From assembly GCA_017464285.1 (NCBI GenBank), contig JAFUDT010000010.1:62001-126000 (forward strand): a DNA stretch of 64,000 nt, written 5' to 3'. The DNA is from Bacteroidales bacterium. Its GTDB lineage: Bacteria; Bacteroidota; Bacteroidia; Bacteroidales; UBA1402. The notes under the pieces were generated by a model. It made no database searches and had not been told where the DNA came from. It saw only the letters and a program-made list of their open reading frames with translations. Positions 17,568 to 26,508 of the stretch are shown here, piece after piece (position 1 is the stretch's first letter; every line of letters begins with the position of its first letter). Position numbers and translations under genes: made by a program.

Positions 17568-19748
17568 TTAATAGGCCAGTACGGGCCAAAGGTCGCGGAT
17601 GTGCTGTTCGGGATCCCAGCGGCCCGAGAAGGTCCACAGGGCCGTGATGGCGTGGAAGGGCGGGTTGCCGGGTGCTTGGTCGAGATTGTTGCGTAGCCAG
17701 CCGCTATGCCCGCCGTCGCGAACGCAGCCATAGTAGTAGGTGCGCTGTCCCCAAGGGCAGGGATCGAGCACTTTGTCGGTGTAGGCATAGCTGATGTTCG
17801 AGTCCAGGATCTTGTCGGAGAGCTTGCAGTTGATCAGATAGAACTGGGCGTCGTGGTGATAGCGTCCCAGTGGCGTAGGCGTCTTGGCATCGAAGCGGGA
17901 GTTGGTGATGACCAGCTTCTTGTCCTTGTCGCCCCGTCCGTCGTGCCAGATGATGGCCCGGCTGTCGCCGTAGAATTGGCAGCGCGTGGCATAGCACCAG
18001 CCCCGGGGGCAGAGGAAGTCCACGCCCGGACAGCGCAGGAAAAGGTCGGCGTGGTAGTACATGCCGTTGCCGCCCTGGGCCCAGAGCGAGAGGGCGTCGT
18101 TGCCGTCGGCCCAGATGTTGCTGTTGATGACGATGGTACGGGTGGCCCGTCCGAAGACGGCCATCTGGTGGGTGGTGTTGCCCGGCTCGACTGTAGTGCC
18201 GTAGCTGTTATAGACGGTCAGGCCGCTGATGACACAGTCGTCGGCGCCTTCCTGCAGCACGATTACCCCGTTGCCCACGCTCTTGCCGTGGTACTCGGTG
18301 ATTTTACGTGTCTGGGCGGTCTCGGCCAGTGTGATGACCGTGTTGTCACGGTCTTCGCCCACCAGTACGATATGGGGCCGGTCGATGATGACCTTTTGCT
18401 GGTAGGTCCCCTTGCTGATGAAGATTTTGAAGGGCTTGAGGGGTTTCCCCGGAGCCTTTTCTATGGCTGCCTGGATGCTTTCGCCCGGACGGACGATGAC
18501 GTCGAACTGACTCATGTCCTTTTGAGGCTGGCGTTCCAACTGAATCAGACCGGTCTGGTTGGCACCGGGGCTGTTGAGGTCGAGTTGGAGCTTGTGGGCG
18601 GGATCGTAGCGGTCGGCCCAGTCGTTGTAGAGGGCGTAGAGGCCGGCCGGACCGTCGCCGTACCAAGAGTAGCCGTTGCGACGTTCAGGACCGATCTGGT
18701 CGAGCCGGCGGCGGGGCACTCCGTCGCGGTCGCAGACATAGGGCTCACAGAATTCCAGGTCGTAATAGCGTCCCCAGATGGGACGGGCATTGGGGTCGGA
18801 CACCAGACGGGTGTCGCGGTCGTTGCCGCGGCCGCTGCGCTGGATGCGCACACCTGTCAGCTTGTAGCGGTCGAACCAGGCCATGGCGGCATGGACGGCT
18901 GCTTTGACACGCTCGTCGGGGTCGGGCAGCTGCATGAGCAGACGCACGATGCCGGCGCTTTCCTGCGGGCAGTAGGAGGGCAGTTCATAGGCACGGGCCG
19001 AGGCAGGCTCGTAGGTGATATGGTCGTGCTGCTGACACCAGATGGTGAGCTGGCCATTGTGGCGCATCTGGGTGACCAGCATGCACTCGACACCCTTGTC
19101 GAAAGCTTCCTTGGAGCGGCGGCGCAGGCGCTTGTCGGTGAGTTTGCCCTGATAGGGCTCCTTCTGCCCGGCGATGTCGCGCAGCAGGTTCATGGTGTTG
19201 ACCATGGCGTTGTCGTTGTAGGTGATATGTACCTGATAGCCATGGGGATCTGGCCAGAACTGTGGCCAGCCGCCGTTGTCGTACTGTCCGCTGAGCAGGT
19301 ATTCGACAGCGCGGCAGAAGCCGTCGCGGTAACGTTTGTCCTTGGTGGCCTGGTACAGACGGGCCAGATAGTTCATCTGCGAGGTGGTGGCGTTGTTGTC
19401 GATGGTCGAGTCATCGCGGCGATCCTTGTCGGCCAGCACCTGGGCACGCTCTTCCTGACTCAGCTCGCGGTACATGTTGATGTTCTTGGGCCAGCCGCCG
19501 GTCACGCGCTGGTAGAGCAGCATCTGATCGCCGATGCGCCGGGCTTCCTCACTCTTGAAAAATTCGGCCGTCATGGCACTGCCTTGGCGCGGCATGGCCT
19601 GTTGGCGGGCGGACTGACCCTGTTCTACCGCCTGTTGCCGGGTCGGCTGAGCGGGCTGTTGCCCTCTGGTGACAGAAGGCCGGGACTGTGCTATTGCACT
19701 GAGGCAGGCCAGGCAGAGCAGGCCTGTGAGCATCAATCGTCTGGTCAT
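17568..19748 (-). CDS. Secreted pectate lyase-pectin methylesterase fusion (PL10-CE8)
   Basis: A 726-residue two-enzyme polypeptide. Start 19748 gives a signal peptide (MTRRLMLTGLLCLACLSAIAQ); a glutamine-rich linker follows. Residues about 60-390 are a PL10 pectate lyase (GGWPKNINMYREL, IDNNATTSQMNYLARLY, NGGWPQFWPD, ITYNDNAMVNTMNLL). Residues about 415-726 are a CE8 pectin methylesterase with a right-handed beta-helix: FDVIVRPGESIQAAI, GNDALSLW (first aspartate) and CPGVDFLCP (second aspartate, near residue 577, in place of the commoner VDFIFG). Demethylation by CE8 makes the pectate that PL10 cuts, so the fusion couples successive steps. The PL10 halves of this gene and of the PL10 gene at 14.0-15.9 kb are related. 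Confidence 0.9.
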   Translation of the reverse strand: MTRRLMLTGLLCLACLSAIAQSRPSVTRGQQPAQPTRQQAVEQGQSARQQAMPRQGSAMTAEFFKSEEARRIGDQMLLYQRVTGGWPKNINMYRELSQEERAQVLADKDRRDDSTIDNNATTSQMNYLARLYQATKDKRYRDGFCRAVEYLLSGQYDNGGWPQFWPDPHGYQVHITYNDNAMVNTMNLLRDIAGQKEPYQGKLTDKRLRRRSKEAFDKGVECMLVTQMRHNGQLTIWCQQHDHITYEPASARAYELPSYCPQESAGIVRLLMQLPDPDERVKAAVHAAMAWFDRYKLTGVRIQRSGRGNDRDTRLVSDPNARPIWGRYYDLEFCEPYVCDRDGVPRRRLDQIGPERRNGYSWYGDGPAGLYALYNDWADRYDPAHKLQLDLNSPGANQTGLIQLERQPQKDMSQFDVIVRPGESIQAAIEKAPGKPLKPFKIFISKGTYQQKVIIDRPHIVLVGEDRDNTVITLAETAQTRKITEYHGKSVGNGVIVLQEGADDCVISGLTVYNSYGTTVEPGNTTHQMAVFGRATRTIVINSNIWADGNDALSLWAQGGNGMYYHADLFLRCPGVDFLCPRGWCYATRCQFYGDSRAIIWHDGRGDKDKKLVITNSRFDAKTPTPLGRYHHDAQFYLINCKLSDKILDSNISYAYTDKVLDPCPWGQRTYYYGCVRDGGHSGWLRNNLDQAPGNPPFHAITALWTFSGRWDPEQHIRDLWPVLAY

Positions 19749-19912
19749 GGTGTAGGGAGCTTCCATAAGAATTGTTGTTATTATGTCCGTAAATACCAGG
19801 CGAATCACACTTTGTGTCGCCCGACTCGGCCGTAAAGATAAAAGTAATAATTGTCAAAAGTGAAGACTCAGTCTGCTTTACAAGATAGTTTATCGCTTGT
19901 TTGATAATATTG

Positions 19913-22900
19913 TCAGCGACCGCTCTGCCGGATCATGTCGTGCAGGCGTTTGTTGAAGGATGCTTCCTGCAACAGATCTTCCAGGTGGATGAGCATACGG
20001 TAGCACCAGTAGTTGCGGTTGTCGGTGGGGATGTTGATACGCTCGCTGCTGGCGTCGGGCCGCTGCAGACGGGCCTCCGTGCCCACCCAGTCCTGCCAGG
20101 GCAGGATCACCCACATGGCAGGCGACTGCAGATGCCGGCGGACGATATCGGCAACGATACCGGCCGTGCAGTGTGCCGGGGCAATACCTTCCTTGCCCAG
20201 CATCTGGTGGTAGTATCGCTGCGTCTTGTCTTGGTCCTCTTCCCACCAGGCCCGCAGAGGGTTCATGTCGTGGGTGCCGGTTGTGCAGACCGACAGCCAG
20301 GGCATCCTGGCCGTGTCGCCGAACTCGTCGAAACTCTTGGGCATACGCTGTATCTCGAGTGAGAGGATGCCCAGCTGCTGCATGACCTCAGGCACGCAGG
20401 CGGGCACCATGCCCAGATCCTCACCGCAGACCAGCATGTCGGCGGCTCCGGTCAGAACCGGCAGCTTCTGCAGTGCCGATACTTTCCAGAACTCGTTGTG
20501 CCGATGGTAGAAAAAGTCTTCGTACAGGGCCGACAGTTTCTGCTGCCTGTCTGGCGACAGGGTCTTGTAGCTGTAGGACTGGGCCATCGAGATACGCGGA
20601 TGCAGCAAAGCTGTGTCGTGCAGGTCACGGACAAAGAGCACGTCGCTTAGCAGCAGGTACAGACCGTCGCGCAGGGCTTCCTGGGTGGCTTGTGGCTGCC
20701 GGGAGAGCCAGGCCTTGACTTTGCGCTGGGTGTCGAAGGCCGGCTTGAAGCGGTAACGCGGCAGCTGGCCGGCAGGAAGGACTGTCCCGCCCGCAATCTG
20801 ACGGGCGAGTCCGAGGCTTCGCTCCTCAAGGAAGGTCTCTTTCACTACCTTGGCCTGCTTTCCGAAGAGTTCTTTCAGGGCATCGGAGCAGATATAGGGC
20901 TCCACGAGGCGCTCCAGGTTCAGGTCGATGCCCAGGTGCTGCAACTCTTCCAGACTGTAGGGCAGGGCGGGAGAGAAGCGTCCGCGCAGCCCCCAGACAT
21001 CTTCCCGTGCGTTCTCCCAGATGCGGAAGAAGCCCAGGATATGGTCGATACGATAGGCATCGAAATAGTCGGCCATTTTTTGGAAACGCTGCCGCCACCA
21101 CTGGAAGCCGTCCTTGGCCATTTCGTCCCAGCGATAGGTGGGGAAGCCCCAGTTCTGGCCGGAAATGGAAAAATCGTCCGGCGGTGCGCCGGCCGAAGCC
21201 TCCAGGTTGAAAAGCTCGGGGTGGACCCAGGCATCCACGCTGTCGGGACTGATGCCGATAGGGATGTCGCCCTTGAGCATGATCCCCCGGCTGCGGGCAT
21301 AGTCGTGGGCTGCGCGCAGCTGCCGGTCGGCATGGTATTGCAGGAAACAGTAGTAGGCCGTCTGCTCGTATTCCTCGGATCCCGGCGTGACCATGCGGGC
21401 CGCCTCTTTGCTGTCGTAGCAGCTCAGATAGGGCCATTGCCGGTAATCGGGCGTGCCGTTCAGGTCGCGCAGGCGGCAGAAGACGGCATAGTCGGCGAGC
21501 CAGTGGCGGTTGCGCTTGTAAAAAGCCTGATACTCCTCTGTGGTCAGGGTCTTCGCACCATCCTGTTGCCAGAGCAGTCTGAACCATTCGTCCTTAGTAC
21601 GGGCCACCTGTTCGTAGTCGGCTATTTCCAGCCCGTTGAGCCGGGCCTGTTGCCGGCGGTATTCCGCCAATTTGTCCGCCGGCAGGCTGCCCATGTCTTC
21701 AATATTGATGAATATGGGATTCAGCGCGAAGACTGATACGGCATTGTAGGGATAGGAGTCGCGGCGGTTGTGGTAGAGCGTGGTGTCGTTCACCGGCAAG
21801 GTCTGGATTATTCTCTGACCTGTCCGGGCAGCCCAGTCGATCATCAGCCGGAGGTCGGCAAACTCTCCGATGCCCAGGCTGTGCCGGCTTCGCAGGGAGA
21901 ACACCGGGATGGCTGTGCCGGCCCCACGCCATCGGGGCTGGCTGTAACGGAAGGGAAAGTCGTGACGTAGCAGCAAGGATAGGCCGCTGTGGCCGGCATT
22001 ACCGGACTGGGCTCCCAGCATCGTGCCCGGCTCGGTGCGGGCCTCTGCCGTGAACCAGTCGGCCGGCACCTTGAGCCGTCGGTCTTCTCCATCTTCCAGA
22101 TCGACGATGCGGCCGCTGTCGGGCTCGTAGATGACGTATTTGTACCGGATGTCAGTTGCCCGGTCGGATGATTCACCGCCGGGGACTGAGTGGTCGGCCT
22201 CGGCCGCGGCCAGCGCCTGCCGGGGAATGACGGCCTGCCAGAGCGGATAGCGGCTGTCGTCAAGAGGCAGAATGCGGTCGGCCTGCCACTCGCCCAGCAG
22301 GGGGTGGTTGCCCAGGATGCCCAGGCGCTGGTGTGACTCGATGCAGGGCAGGAGTATCTCCAGTACAAGGCAATCCTGACCGGGCTCCTGTCGCTGCGAT
22401 GGTTGGTCGGTAAGTGACGGATGGCCTGTGGCCGACAGTGGCTCAGATGGGGAGACATCTTGTCGCAATAGCCCTGAATCTGTCCTTTGTCGTGATGCTT
22501 CAGGATTGGATCCCTGTCGCGGCCGTGCGAAAAGGTTGCCGGTGAACCCGCTGCTCAGGAATACATCTTCGACCGAGGGCTGCTGCCAGTAGTCTTCGAT
22601 TTCGAGGTCGGCTGTTGTCAGTTGGATATGCCGCGAAAAACGAGGGGTGTTTTGTCCGGCTTTGCCGGCAGCCTTTTCGGGATGTCTCTCGGGGGGAATT
22701 TGACGTACAAATCGGGGCGCACGGGCCTCATAGAGGAAGGTCCCGTCTTCGAGGCGCAGGGCATAGCAATAGGCTATGCTGTCGTCGAAGTCGGACAGTT
22801 CGGTCTCGGCCGACCATTCGGAAGAGTGCTCACAACGGAAAACCAGCGGGTTTTCTTCGGTCCAGGCGGTGAGCCGGGTATGTCCCAGCAGGCAGATCTC

Positions 22901-22945
22901 CTGCCCCCAGCCGGCCTGATAGTCAATCTTGAATCTCAGATGCAT
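19913..22945 (-). CDS. malQ: 4-alpha-glucanotransferase (GH77) with N-terminal starch-binding domains
   Basis: A 1,010-residue amylomaltase that disproportionates maltodextrins. It has the DPE2-like layout: a CBM20-like domain (residues about 1-110), a low-complexity linker, a second CBM20-like domain (about 145-300, LGILGNHPLLGEWQ) and a GH77 barrel from about residue 325. Catalytic elements are AYRIDHILGFFRIW (nucleophile Asp near 630), CGEDLGMVP (acid/base Glu near 840) and GTHDMNPLRAWWEED near 892. ATG 22945 (MHLRFKIDYQAGWGQ) is preferred to the in-frame ATG at 22978. No signal peptide, so it is cytoplasmic. It stands alone, without other starch genes nearby. Confidence 0.95.
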   Translation of the reverse strand: MHLRFKIDYQAGWGQEICLLGHTRLTAWTEENPLVFRCEHSSEWSAETELSDFDDSIAYCYALRLEDGTFLYEARAPRFVRQIPPERHPEKAAGKAGQNTPRFSRHIQLTTADLEIEDYWQQPSVEDVFLSSGFTGNLFARPRQGSNPEASRQRTDSGLLRQDVSPSEPLSATGHPSLTDQPSQRQEPGQDCLVLEILLPCIESHQRLGILGNHPLLGEWQADRILPLDDSRYPLWQAVIPRQALAAAEADHSVPGGESSDRATDIRYKYVIYEPDSGRIVDLEDGEDRRLKVPADWFTAEARTEPGTMLGAQSGNAGHSGLSLLLRHDFPFRYSQPRWRGAGTAIPVFSLRSRHSLGIGEFADLRLMIDWAARTGQRIIQTLPVNDTTLYHNRRDSYPYNAVSVFALNPIFINIEDMGSLPADKLAEYRRQQARLNGLEIADYEQVARTKDEWFRLLWQQDGAKTLTTEEYQAFYKRNRHWLADYAVFCRLRDLNGTPDYRQWPYLSCYDSKEAARMVTPGSEEYEQTAYYCFLQYHADRQLRAAHDYARSRGIMLKGDIPIGISPDSVDAWVHPELFNLEASAGAPPDDFSISGQNWGFPTYRWDEMAKDGFQWWRQRFQKMADYFDAYRIDHILGFFRIWENAREDVWGLRGRFSPALPYSLEELQHLGIDLNLERLVEPYICSDALKELFGKQAKVVKETFLEERSLGLARQIAGGTVLPAGQLPRYRFKPAFDTQRKVKAWLSRQPQATQEALRDGLYLLLSDVLFVRDLHDTALLHPRISMAQSYSYKTLSPDRQQKLSALYEDFFYHRHNEFWKVSALQKLPVLTGAADMLVCGEDLGMVPACVPEVMQQLGILSLEIQRMPKSFDEFGDTARMPWLSVCTTGTHDMNPLRAWWEEDQDKTQRYYHQMLGKEGIAPAHCTAGIVADIVRRHLQSPAMWVILPWQDWVGTEARLQRPDASSERINIPTDNRNYWCYRMLIHLEDLLQEASFNKRLHDMIRQSGR

Positions 22946-23072
22946 CTTGTCGGGAATTCTGTCACAAAAATACAGCAAGAACGGCGAATGTCAAAAAGTC
23001 CCGTCTGGAGATGCTTTTGGAGACACAATCCTATGATAATAAAAAGCGAACACGAAAGATATCATAAAAACC

Positions 23073-23103
23073 TTTGCGTTTGATTTCAAATCGATTATAT
23101 TTG
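23073..23103 (+). promoter_or_regulatory. Promoter of the first RHS cassette
   Basis: TTTG (23073-23076), 19 bp, then TATATTTG (23096-23103), a perfect -33/-7 match, 17 bp before the ATG at 23120. Confidence 0.75.
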
Positions 23104-23119
23104 CCAAAATCATACAGCT

Positions 23120-24607
23120 ATGTCTGCCCACTCCCGCCTCCGGTTACTCTCGGCATTGCTGACAGCTGTCGCCTCGCTGTGCGGCACGTTTGGCGTGTCA
23201 GCACTGGGAAACTACAATCACTACCTTCCCGGCGGCTCGGTGATGGTGGAGACCATCCAGCAAGGAACAGGCGCGGGGGTAGGTTCTGGCAGCACCACCG
23301 GCACGAAAGTCCTCTACTACGGCTATCAGGATCATCTGGGCTCGCTCACCGCCCTGGTCAGGGAGCGACTCAACGGTAATGGTAGCATCAGCCGGATAGT
23401 GGCCGACTACCGCACGTACGATGCCTGGGGCCGGCTGATGACCCCCGCGGACTGGACGGAGCCCTGGACGGGATCTCTACTCGTCACCGACCGAGGCTAC
23501 ACGGGCCACGAACACCTGACAGACTTCGGCATCATCAACATGAACGGCCGGGTCTATGACCCCCTGACGGCACAGTTCTTCAGTCCCGACCCCTACGTGC
23601 AGGCTCCCGGGCTCTGGCTCAACTACAACCGCTACGCCTACTGCCTGAACAATCCGCTCATCTATACCGATCCGGAGGGGGAGTGGATTCTTGAAGCAAT
23701 TATTATAGGAGCCTTTTTAAATGTGGCAATACAAGGGAATACTGGAAATATCAATACCCCAGGAGATTTTTTCTTGTCAATGGGAATTGGAGCGCTTTCT
23801 GCTGTAGCAGGAGGGTTCGCCGGTCAGGCTGTTGCAGGAATTGTGGGTACAATTGGTTTTTGGGGAGGAGCATTGACAGGAGCTGCGGGAGGGGCAGTAG
23901 GAGGCTTTATAAGTGGGTCCGGTAATGCTTGGATAAGTGGACGCTCTTTTAGCCAAGGGCTTGTATTTGGGCTGAAAGGAGGAGGGGTTGGAGCCATTAC
24001 GGCTGGATTAATCGGTGGAGTTTCAGGAGGATTTCTTGCCACTGAACATGGTGGGAGCTTTTGGACGGGGAAAAATGCCACTTTTCATGAAGTCATACCC
24101 AAGACACTGGCCGGTAAAATTGAAATAGGGGAAGGCATGGATTATTCGAATAAATACGCTCAATCCTTTTCTGACGAATATTACGGAGAAAATGTCTTGG
24201 GAGTAAATAATTTGTATGCGAATGAAGGTTCTCTTCCGAAGGGATATACAAAGAAGGGAGATATAGTCTATAGTACACAAAACAAGCCTGTTCGTGGAAC
24301 AACGGTCTATTTAGGCACGGGGAAAGGGTCGGATGTGTATTTGTATAAGTCTGCATTTACGTCAAAGGAGCAGTTGTATTTTACAATGGGTCATGAATAT
24401 TTACATGCCGGGTTTAATCATATGGGACTTTTATACCCTGATAGTCAACACGCATCTATCAGCAAATGGGAATTGTACCAAGCTAAGATCTGGGGTTTTA
24501 ATGAGCTCTATTATACTCAGAGATATATGCAATTCAAGCACTTTTACAATCCTGTGTATGATTATGGCAAATTAAACTTTTTCGTTCTAAATATCAAACC
24601 ATGGTAG
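23120..24607 (+). CDS. Short RHS-core protein with HExxH C-terminal toxin-like domain
   Basis: A 495-residue polymorphic-toxin-like protein. Residues 1-30 are a signal peptide. Residues about 35-190 are the RHS core end: YYGYQDHLGSLTALV, TYDAWGRL, RGYTGHEHLTDFGIINMNGR and VYDPLTAQFFSPDPYVQ. From about base 23,690 the DNA turns abruptly AT-rich and the sequence changes to a glycine-rich hydrophobic stretch (residues about 200-310), then a C-terminal domain with GHEYLHAGFNH; H425-E-Y-L-H429 is a zinc metallopeptidase-type HExxH motif. The composition break at the end of the core is the normal signature of a swappable toxin tip. Its stop overlaps the next gene by 7 nt, the expected place of an immunity gene. 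Peptidase activity is inference from the motif. Confidence 0.85.
   Translation: MSAHSRLRLLSALLTAVASLCGTFGVSALGNYNHYLPGGSVMVETIQQGTGAGVGSGSTTGTKVLYYGYQDHLGSLTALVRERLNGNGSISRIVADYRTYDAWGRLMTPADWTEPWTGSLLVTDRGYTGHEHLTDFGIINMNGRVYDPLTAQFFSPDPYVQAPGLWLNYNRYAYCLNNPLIYTDPEGEWILEAIIIGAFLNVAIQGNTGNINTPGDFFLSMGIGALSAVAGGFAGQAVAGIVGTIGFWGGALTGAAGGAVGGFISGSGNAWISGRSFSQGLVFGLKGGGVGAITAGLIGGVSGGFLATEHGGSFWTGKNATFHEVIPKTLAGKIEIGEGMDYSNKYAQSFSDEYYGENVLGVNNLYANEGSLPKGYTKKGDIVYSTQNKPVRGTTVYLGTGKGSDVYLYKSAFTSKEQLYFTMGHEYLHAGFNHMGLLYPDSQHASISKWELYQAKIWGFNELYYTQRYMQFKHFYNPVYDYGKLNFFVLNIKPW
23219..23436 (+). repeat. RHS-core direct repeat, copy 1
   Basis: About 218 bp covering HYLPGGSVMVET to DAWGRL that is nearly identical to 26049-26275. 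The two copies are in the same orientation about 2.8 kb apart, so recombination between them would delete the toxin tip and immunity genes between. Confidence 0.9.
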
Positions 24608-25302
24608 GATATAGTCTAAAGAGAATCATATTAGTAATCTTGCCCATTTTCTTTTTTGCAGAGTGCAAAAAATATAATTTGTTGGAAGATGGTTATCCTT
24701 TTTATGAGAATTATTTTCAAGGAACAATACGGATACCCGAGAAAATGTTGTCACATAGTGCATTTTTTTATACTGACACATTGATCGTTAGTGAAGTAAG
24801 TCTGCAGTACGGTCAACATGAAAGTATCGTTGGAGAATCATTTAATACTCTTCTCAACATAAAAATGATAAATGGATGGAACTCATTTAAGGATTTGGAA
24901 ATAAACGTTTATCCTAAAGATTATGAGGACTTCATCACGAAAAGAAAGCAAGAATTAGAATTATTCTATTTAGGAAACCTAAACCTTTCAAAACGTTATA
25001 GTAGCTATTTAATCTTAGTATCAGATATAATGGATGACTACAATATAGTCTTGAAGGTTTTTTTAGTTAATGTGAATGATAATAAAGTGGTATCAGTAAC
25101 AAGAATGAGTCAATACACTTGTTTTGACGGAGATATCAAATATATCTATACAGATTTATCAGAAAAAGGTGTTTTTATTCAGCGTTCCAAACTTCTTGAA
25201 TCGGATGTGATTATCCCAGAGGAATATCAACAGGAGGAACATGAAAAGATTATTTTTAAATTCACCTACAATAGAAATGGATTCGTGACCCTTCTAAAAT
25301 AA
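24601..25302 (+). CDS. Candidate immunity lipoprotein for the HExxH RHS toxin
   Basis: A 233-residue protein whose start overlaps the toxin stop by 7 nt (ATGGTAG). The N-terminus is a lipoprotein signal (SLKRIILVILPIFFFAEC, Cys near residue 22), which would place the protein on the periplasmic side of a membrane. The rest is charged and soluble with no domain I recognise. Low GC matches the toxin tip rather than the RHS core, so the two probably travelled together. Immunity function is inferred from position and export only. Confidence 0.7.
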   Translation: MVGYSLKRIILVILPIFFFAECKKYNLLEDGYPFYENYFQGTIRIPEKMLSHSAFFYTDTLIVSEVSLQYGQHESIVGESFNTLLNIKMINGWNSFKDLEINVYPKDYEDFITKRKQELELFYLGNLNLSKRYSSYLILVSDIMDDYNIVLKVFLVNVNDNKVVSVTRMSQYTCFDGDIKYIYTDLSEKGVFIQRSKLLESDVIIPEEYQQEEHEKIIFKFTYNRNGFVTLLK

Positions 25303-25303
25303 A

Positions 25304-25408
25304 CAGAACTATGTGGCACATGGTATAAATGCTTTGCTATTGGGAGGTTCTTTTCTTAAAGAGTATAATTATTTTGAAGATCAAGCCTATGGAAGACAAT
25401 GGTGGTAA
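25304..25408 (+). pseudogene. Orphan C-terminal fragment of another RHS toxin
   Basis: An open stretch without a start codon reads NYVAHGINALLLGGSFLKEY and ends in YGRQWW then a stop at 25406-25408. It directly follows the first immunity gene and directly precedes another lipoprotein gene, the expected place for the tail of a displaced toxin tip. It does not match the C-terminus of the first cassette. Confidence 0.6.
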
Positions 25409-25425
25409 TATGTTATAATTATAAT

Positions 25426-25887
25426 ATGATGAACATAGAAGTAAAGATTTTGTTATTATCGGTAGTAGCTTTTTTTGCGGCTTCGTGTGATATATCTAAA
25501 CAATATGTTATTGGTACAGATCGGTCGTATGTCATTACGAGGGAATGTGGTAGTATTACTATTACCGGGGCGACAATATTTCATGAGCATTTATTTGCCG
25601 AAATAAATGGTGAATTTAGTGTTACGCCTTCGGCTCTTCGTTTAGAAGTGAGCCCGAGTTATGTATCTATTTCTAATCTTGTTTTCTTTTTTAACGATAA
25701 AGAAATTAATGACATATCAAGTACACTACATATTAATGGGCACGAAAAAGTATCTGTCAGGTTTGATTATAGTTCCGAGGTGGCTTTCGATAAAAAGAAT
25801 GTTTCAATATCGTTGTCGCCATCGGAGTTTCTTATGTGTGCAAATAAACCTGTTATTACAGACACTATTAAAATACAGTTGAAATAA
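25426..25887 (+). CDS. Orphan candidate immunity lipoprotein
   Basis: A 153-residue protein with a lipoprotein signal (IEVKILLLSVVAFFAASC). An in-frame start at 25399 exists, but ATG 25426 or 25429 places the signal at the N-terminus. The mature part is predicted mostly beta and has no motif I know. It follows the tail of a lost toxin at 25304-25408, so it is probably the immunity protein kept after the toxin was lost. AT-rich like the toxin tips. Confidence 0.65.
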   Translation: MMNIEVKILLLSVVAFFAASCDISKQYVIGTDRSYVITRECGSITITGATIFHEHLFAEINGEFSVTPSALRLEVSPSYVSISNLVFFFNDKEINDISSTLHINGHEKVSVRFDYSSEVAFDKKNVSISLSPSEFLMCANKPVITDTIKIQLK

Positions 25888-25925
25888 ATTCGCAAATTTC
25901 TTTTGACAAAGATATTAGTTTTTCA

Positions 25926-26507
25926 ATGAATGCCAAGTTATTAATCACATGGTCTGCACACTCTTGTTTTCGGTTTCTTCCAGCTCTGCTGACAGCGTTT
26001 CTTTTGCTGTGCTCTGCTGGTAGCCTTTCTGCGGCCGGAAGCTATAGGCACTACCTTCCCGGCGGCTCGGTGATGGTGGAGACGGTGCCGCAGGGTGCGG
26101 GCTCTGGTACGGGTGCAGGTTCTGGCAGCAGCACCATCGGCACGAAAGTTCTCTACTACGGCTATCAGGATCATCTGGGCTCGCTCACCGCCCTGGTCAG
26201 GGAGCGCATCAACGGCAACGGCAGTATCAGCCGGACAGTGGCCGACTACCGCACGTACGATGCCTGGGGCCGGCTACGAGACAACGACGACTGGAGCCTG
26301 CCACGAACCGATGCCATGTGCTGGGGGGCTGTGATAGGCGGTGTTGGATATACCGCCGGTATTGCCTTTAGCGATGGCGGTTTTAACAATTGGAATTGGG
26401 GAAAGTTTGGGAAAAATGTTGGGATAGGGGCAATATCTGGCATTACAACTGCTGGTATTGGACATTTATTTGGTGCAGTTGGAAGTATGGGTATAAACTT
26501 ACCATAG
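25926..26507 (+). CDS. Truncated second RHS cassette lacking a toxin domain
   Basis: A 193-residue protein with a signal sequence (PALLTAFLLLCSAGSLSAAG) and the first part of the RHS core, nearly identical to the first cassette as far as TYDAWGRL. It then jumps to NDDWSLPRTDAMCWGAVIGG and a glycine-rich hydrophobic tail. The conserved RGYTGHE and YDPLTAQFFSPDPY block is absent, and no toxin domain follows. An internal deletion has therefore removed the end of the core and most of the tip. It may still be translated but is unlikely to be an active toxin. Confidence 0.7.
   Translation: MNAKLLITWSAHSCFRFLPALLTAFLLLCSAGSLSAAGSYRHYLPGGSVMVETVPQGAGSGTGAGSGSSTIGTKVLYYGYQDHLGSLTALVRERINGNGSISRTVADYRTYDAWGRLRDNDDWSLPRTDAMCWGAVIGGVGYTAGIAFSDGGFNNWNWGKFGKNVGIGAISGITTAGIGHLFGAVGSMGINLP
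26049..26275 (+). repeat. RHS-core direct repeat, copy 2
   Basis: About 227 bp nearly identical to 23219-23436. Differences are a few substitutions and a 9-bp extension in the Gly-Ser-Thr stretch. Confidence 0.9.
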
Positions 26508-26508
26508 T

